Shown: one piece after another, positions 5,405 through 8,080 of the stretch
Layout of the letters: each line of letters opens with the position of its first letter
Numbering within the stretch: position 1 is the stretch's first letter
From: an uncultured Leptolyngbya sp.
Lineage (GTDB): Bacteria; Cyanobacteriota; Cyanobacteriia; Phormidesmidales; Phormidesmidaceae
Assembly: GCA_937899365.1 (NCBI GenBank)
Contig: CALBPH010000026.1
Coordinates: forward strand, 1-8,080
DNA: 8,080 nt
Direction: 5' to 3'
Notes under the pieces: model-generated
Seen by the model: the letters and a program-made list of their open reading frames with translations, nothing else
What the model was told of the DNA's origin: nothing
Database searches by the model: none
Position numbers and translations under genes: made by a program

Positions 5405-6706
5405 CTAGCCTGACAATTTTTCATCCTTTCTCAGGTGTTTATGAATCATCTGTAAGAGTTCGTTCGCCTCTGGTGGCTTCACCAAAAATTCCGTTGCCCC
5501 TGCCATGCTGGCTCGAGCCCGGTCTACGGGCTTGCTGCGCCCCGTCAGAATAATAATGGGCGTATCTTTAAAGACCGGCGTATCCCTTAAAAAACGACAA
5601 ATGTTGTAACCGTCCGCATTGGGAAGCATGACATCCAGCAATATCAAACTGGGCAGATGCTCAATCAACTGGGAAAACCCCTGCATCGGTTCTTGAATAA
5701 TTAGGGTGCGATAGCCCCCCGTGGCCAAGATTTTTTTAAGGCTGTGGGCCAGGACAGGACTGTCGTCAATACAGGCAATCAGGGGTTGATTATCATTGCC
5801 GGGTGATATCGCCTCAGGTTTTGGTGGGGTTGCCCCAGGCGCTGGTGAGGCTGCAGGAATAGTCCTTGATCCAATTGACTCGTAAGGCTTGGCCGCAATA
5901 GACGATGACGGAGATGGCCTAAAGCTTTGTGGCATCGCCACCACCGACGGGTTTGTCTGCGTGTTTGTCTGCACCACCGGTGGGGACGTCGCTGACAGCC
6001 GAACGGCAGCTAGGGGTAAATCGGGCAGTGTCTTTAACTCTAAACTCTCATCTTGAACAAGGGGTAGAAGAGATTTTGTGATTTCGCCAACGGGTTTCGA
6101 TAGTTTCGAGGCAATATGCCACAGCGTATACTTACCCGTAATATAGGGATGGGGAACCTGTAACCGTTGGGGATCGATCGGTTTCTTTAAAGTTGGTGAG
6201 AGGGTAGGATTCCCCCCCGCCATGCCTAGCCGCTTCCATTCTCGCTGCATATCCTTGACTTTATTCATCGTCATTTGGATTTCCCATGGGGAAAGCGCAA
6301 TGGTGCGACAAAAACGAGAGATTGGTAACTCAACCTGCTGCCAATCGGACGTAGCATAGGCACATTGGCTCAGCTCAAATAAGCATTCTTGAATAACAGC
6401 ACGCAGCATGACTTTAGCCCGTACTAAACTCAGCTGCTGTCGTTTAAATCCTTGATCAAGCAGATATAACTGCCAGTGCTGACGATCAGAAATTTGAGCC
6501 GGCTGAATATCTAAATGAAATTTTGGAAAATACTCATTCAGAGTACGGTTCCAGCGTCGAACGGGGTGTAAACCATCTACAGCATAGATGAGCCGTCCCT
6601 GAACAAAATGAAGGGTCCAAATCGTTTTATGATCATTTAGAACCAAATGGCCCTCAAACTGAGTATTTGGCAGCTTTAATAGCTTGGTCAGCTCTTTAAT
6701 ATCCAT
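5405..6706 (-). CDS. PatA/PixG-like response regulator (PATAN + receiver)
   Basis: This 433-residue cytoplasmic signalling protein starts with a PATAN/DUF4388-type region (about 1-130: FEGHLVLN, WTLHFVQGRLIYAVDG, VMLRAVIQECLFEL). A small helical, winged-helix-like segment follows (189-225, ITGKYTLWHIASKLSKPVGE). A Pro/Ser/Ala-rich linker covers about 238-305. The C-terminal CheY-type receiver (308-428) has acidic residues D314-D315, phospho-acceptor D358 (LLDVMLP), T388 and K410 followed by PP, so phosphorylation competence looks intact. There is no output DNA-binding domain after the receiver. Relatives include PatA (heterocyst pattern) and PixG/TaxP1/PilG (phototaxis and pili), which receive phosphate from CheA-type kinases and act through type IV pili. 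Those relatives usually precede cheY, cheW, mcp and cheA genes; here the next gene downstream is a DUF5946-like protein, so this looks like an orphan. The Shine-Dalgarno is poor (acagcag). An alternative role in motility or another process cannot be excluded. Confidence 0.9.
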   Translation of the reverse strand: MDIKELTKLLKLPNTQFEGHLVLNDHKTIWTLHFVQGRLIYAVDGLHPVRRWNRTLNEYFPKFHLDIQPAQISDRQHWQLYLLDQGFKRQQLSLVRAKVMLRAVIQECLFELSQCAYATSDWQQVELPISRFCRTIALSPWEIQMTMNKVKDMQREWKRLGMAGGNPTLSPTLKKPIDPQRLQVPHPYITGKYTLWHIASKLSKPVGEITKSLLPLVQDESLELKTLPDLPLAAVRLSATSPPVVQTNTQTNPSVVAMPQSFRPSPSSSIAAKPYESIGSRTIPAASPAPGATPPKPEAISPGNDNQPLIACIDDSPVLAHSLKKILATGGYRTLIIQEPMQGFSQLIEHLPSLILLDVMLPNADGYNICRFLRDTPVFKDTPIIILTGRSKPVDRARASMAGATEFLVKPPEANELLQMIHKHLRKDEKLSG

Positions 6707-6733
6707 CTGCTGTAGTAGTTAAAATAGTTTTCT

Positions 6734-6749
6734 TCAGAAAGATTTCTGA
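6734..6749. promoter_or_regulatory. Palindromic operator candidate upstream of the PatA/PixG-like gene
   Basis: TCAGAAA-GA-TTTCTGA is a perfect 7-2-7 dyad lying 28-43 nt before the ATG at 6706 on the minus strand. TTGACT and TATATA hexamers lie just beyond it (about 6763-6778), so the dyad probably sits at or just downstream of the transcription start. The cognate regulator is unknown. Confidence 0.4.
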
Positions 6750-6803
6750 GTTAGGACCGCAAGACTCTATATAAGTCAAAATGAGACATTAAACTCGAAA
6801 ACT

Positions 6804-6888
6804 GCCGTTGCTGAGTTAGAGAAGGTTCTGAGCTGTTAGGGATGACACATACCTTGCCAATAACATTACCCCGCAGCTTAGCAACGCC
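6804..6888 (-). mobile_element. MITE-like element, copy C, inverted, with extended arms
   Basis: Read on the minus strand, this 85-bp element aligns to copy A end to end with one 6-nt deletion, at roughly two-thirds identity by hand count. Its ends CGTTGCTGAG (6806-6815) and CTTAGCAACG (6877-6886) match as inverted repeats at 9 of 10 positions. Outside them, ACATTAAAC (6786-6794) and GTTTAATGT (6894-6902) form another perfect 9-bp inverted pair, making a 117-bp symmetrical structure. An inner pair, CTGAGCTG (6828-6835) and CAGCTTAG (6874-6881), matches at 7 of 8. No target duplication is evident. Confidence 0.55.
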
Positions 6889-6902
6889 CTTATGTTTAAT
6901 GT

Positions 6903-7746
6903 ATGCGGTAAGAACAGATATGAATTACTCAATATAATAAGTCTATAGGTATATCTGGTTAATTTCTAAACAAAAAGAGACAACAGCAAATTTCGTATTG
7001 GTATAGCCATAAACTTGGTATCGAAAACAACTCAGTACAGGTATTCCCATTGCCCAGTCAGTTCAAAGTGTGCAAGCACTGATCCGGGAAAGTACTTATT
7101 TTTGTTCAAACTTAATTCAATTTATCTTCTATATAAAGACATGGTGAAAATGACTGTACTTAATCTTGAAATTTGAGATCGGACACCGACACTATAGGAG
7201 ATGTTTAATCACCATCTCTCAATCAGCAATTACAGATTTTCCCGTGATCGCTTGATGGTTAGATCGCTGATTTATATGGGTTTCGGGTGCTTTTTCTCCA
7301 TCGTTTAGATCCTCTATTTTGATGGTCAATATTGTCAGGTTCCTGCTCTACTAGATTCTTTAAAGAGAAAAATTAGATTACGTAGTTGTTTTTATACATC
7401 TTGTCATCGGACCAAGGTCATCATTAAATTAAGCACTCAAACTGTATATTTTTGTTCTTGGGGCTAAAATTCAAATCTGAGTAAGCTACGGTTGAAATTG
7501 CTTTTTGAGTTTATTCGTCAATTTTCATCTATTTTCTGTTGCTGTTAGCGTTGCCTTCCAGGGTAAACGTATTGGATTTTCAAGCAACATCGCATCATTC
7601 TTTATTAGAAGGCTTTAACTGACAAAGCTGACTATTTTTTGTGGTAGCCCAAGGTATGGCGTGAGCGCGCACTTCTTTGCTTTGTCTTAGGGACCATTAT
7701 CTTTCTATTTTTCCTTAGCCATCTTCATCTTTCTAGGTTAGTAACT
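6903..7746. other. Long AT-rich leader region of the sensor gene
   Basis: I see no convincing gene in these 844 bp. They hold small symmetrical elements: GAGATG (7198-7203) with CATCTC (7213-7218); AATCAGC (7221-7227) with GCTGATT (7266-7272), spanning 52 bp; and the perfect palindrome TCTTTAAAGA (7357-7366). TATATAAA near 7131 and other AT runs could be -10 elements, but none has a good -35. The length allows a regulated leader or an unannotated small RNA; neither is demonstrated. Confidence 0.4.
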
Positions 7747-8080
7747 ATGTCTGGCAACGTTCTAAATAAGTTTAAAGGTCTCAAAGTTAGACAGCAGTTT
7801 TTGTTGCTGATTTTACTGAGCGCGACGATCCCCGCATCAGTCGTTGGTCTTTTGGGCACAATTTCTGCTAGCAACACTCTGTCAGGCAACGCCAAGGGAT
7901 TGGTCCAAAGAGAATCCCAGGAAAGTATGGAGGAAATTAGTGCTTTTTTAGGTAGCGTTGACAATGATGTTGCCTTTCTTAGTCAAATGCCCCCCATCCA
8001 GGGGATAATCCGCGCCCGCGATAATGACGGTACAGATCCCATTGATGACTCTTCCTATGAGGAGTGGGTGGCTCGACTAC
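7747..8080 (+). CDS. Membrane-bound sensor with extracytoplasmic Cache-like domain, N-terminal part
   Basis: The ATG at 7747 opens a frame that stays open to the window edge (111 complete codons seen). A short basic cytoplasmic tail (MSGNVLNKFKGLKVR) precedes one membrane helix at about 17-39 (FLLLILLSATIPASVVGLLG). A helical extracytoplasmic stretch follows (GLVQRESQESMEEISAFLGSVDNDVAFLSQ), ending in MPPIQGIIRARDNDGTDPID (81-100). That layout is typical of double-Cache sensors at the front of cyanobacterial chemoreceptors, hybrid histidine kinases and cyclases. The output domain lies beyond the window, so the class is open. A weak AGG (7735-7737) lies 9 nt before the start. It is divergent from the PatA/PixG-like gene across 1,040 bp, so a functional link is possible but unproven. 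Confidence 0.75.
   Translation, partial: MSGNVLNKFKGLKVRQQFLLLILLSATIPASVVGLLGTISASNTLSGNAKGLVQRESQESMEEISAFLGSVDNDVAFLSQMPPIQGIIRARDNDGTDPIDDSSYEEWVARL

Noticed and set aside
5368..5553. 61-codon frame antisense to the receiver domain
   Set aside because: It overlaps the receiver-encoding DNA, and its product composition looks non-biological.
6998..7021. Short direct repeat TTGGTAT
   Set aside because: A 7-bp repeat in AT-rich DNA is expected by chance.
7141..7176. Eleven-codon mini-frame beginning ATGGTGAAA
   Set aside because: It lacks a Shine-Dalgarno sequence, is too short to judge and shows no attenuator architecture around it.
7725..7964. 79-codon frame antisense to the sensor start
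   Set aside because: The plus-strand frame encodes a recognisable membrane anchor and Cache-like start, so the antisense frame is a shadow.
1..8080. CRISPR array, rRNA, tRNA, toxin-antitoxin pair, defence island or intact transposase
   Set aside because: I looked for regular spaced repeats, conserved RNA motifs and matching protein motifs on both strands and saw none.

Overview
The window looks like a chromosomal stretch of a cyanobacterium. Three GCGATCGC (HIP1-type) octamers occur at 1249, 3096 and 4690. The PatA/PixG-type response regulator, which pairs an N-terminal PATAN (DUF4388) domain with a C-terminal receiver, is a typically cyanobacterial architecture. The start of a sensor with a cyanobacterial-style extracytoplasmic domain lies at the right edge. 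Composition is moderate, with AT-rich intergenic DNA. A filamentous or Acaryochloris-like lineage would fit, but the genus is inference only.

Layout from left to right. 1-247 is non-coding and ends in a good promoter carrying a dyad operator. 248-661 encodes an ArsR-family repressor with a cysteine pair matching the BigR/SqrR sulfur-sensing type. It converges, with a 26-bp gap, on a minus-strand ABC-F ATPase (688-2280). 2281-2873 is a repeat-rich intergenic region holding a complete miniature transposon-like element with an apparent 8-bp target duplication. 2874-3758 is a GTG-started putative glycosyltransferase. 3759-4133 holds a left-truncated copy of the same miniature element and a 22-bp-spaced direct repeat. 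4134-4448 is a small unrecognised protein. 4449-4758 holds two inverted-repeat structures of 60 and 61 bp. 4759-5256 (minus) is a DUF5946-like probable metal-binding protein, with a start corrected downstream of a TTG alternative. 5405-6706 (minus) is the PatA/PixG-like regulator. A 1,040-bp gene-free stretch follows, with an inverted third copy of the miniature element. At 7747 a membrane sensor begins and runs off the window.

The genes do not form one evident pathway or operon; most are monocistronic by orientation and spacing. Two local relationships are plausible. The ArsR-type protein probably regulates itself through the dyad at 199-215. The PatA/PixG-like regulator and the divergent sensor may share a signalling context (phototaxis, chemotaxis or pili), although no CheY, CheW or CheA gene is visible. 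The strongest new observation is a degenerate 85-91 bp repeat family (2561-2651, 3841-3918, and 6804-6888 inverted) with conserved ends, one copy of which is bracketed by an 8-bp direct repeat. I see no defence system, CRISPR array, tRNA, rRNA or intact transposase gene.
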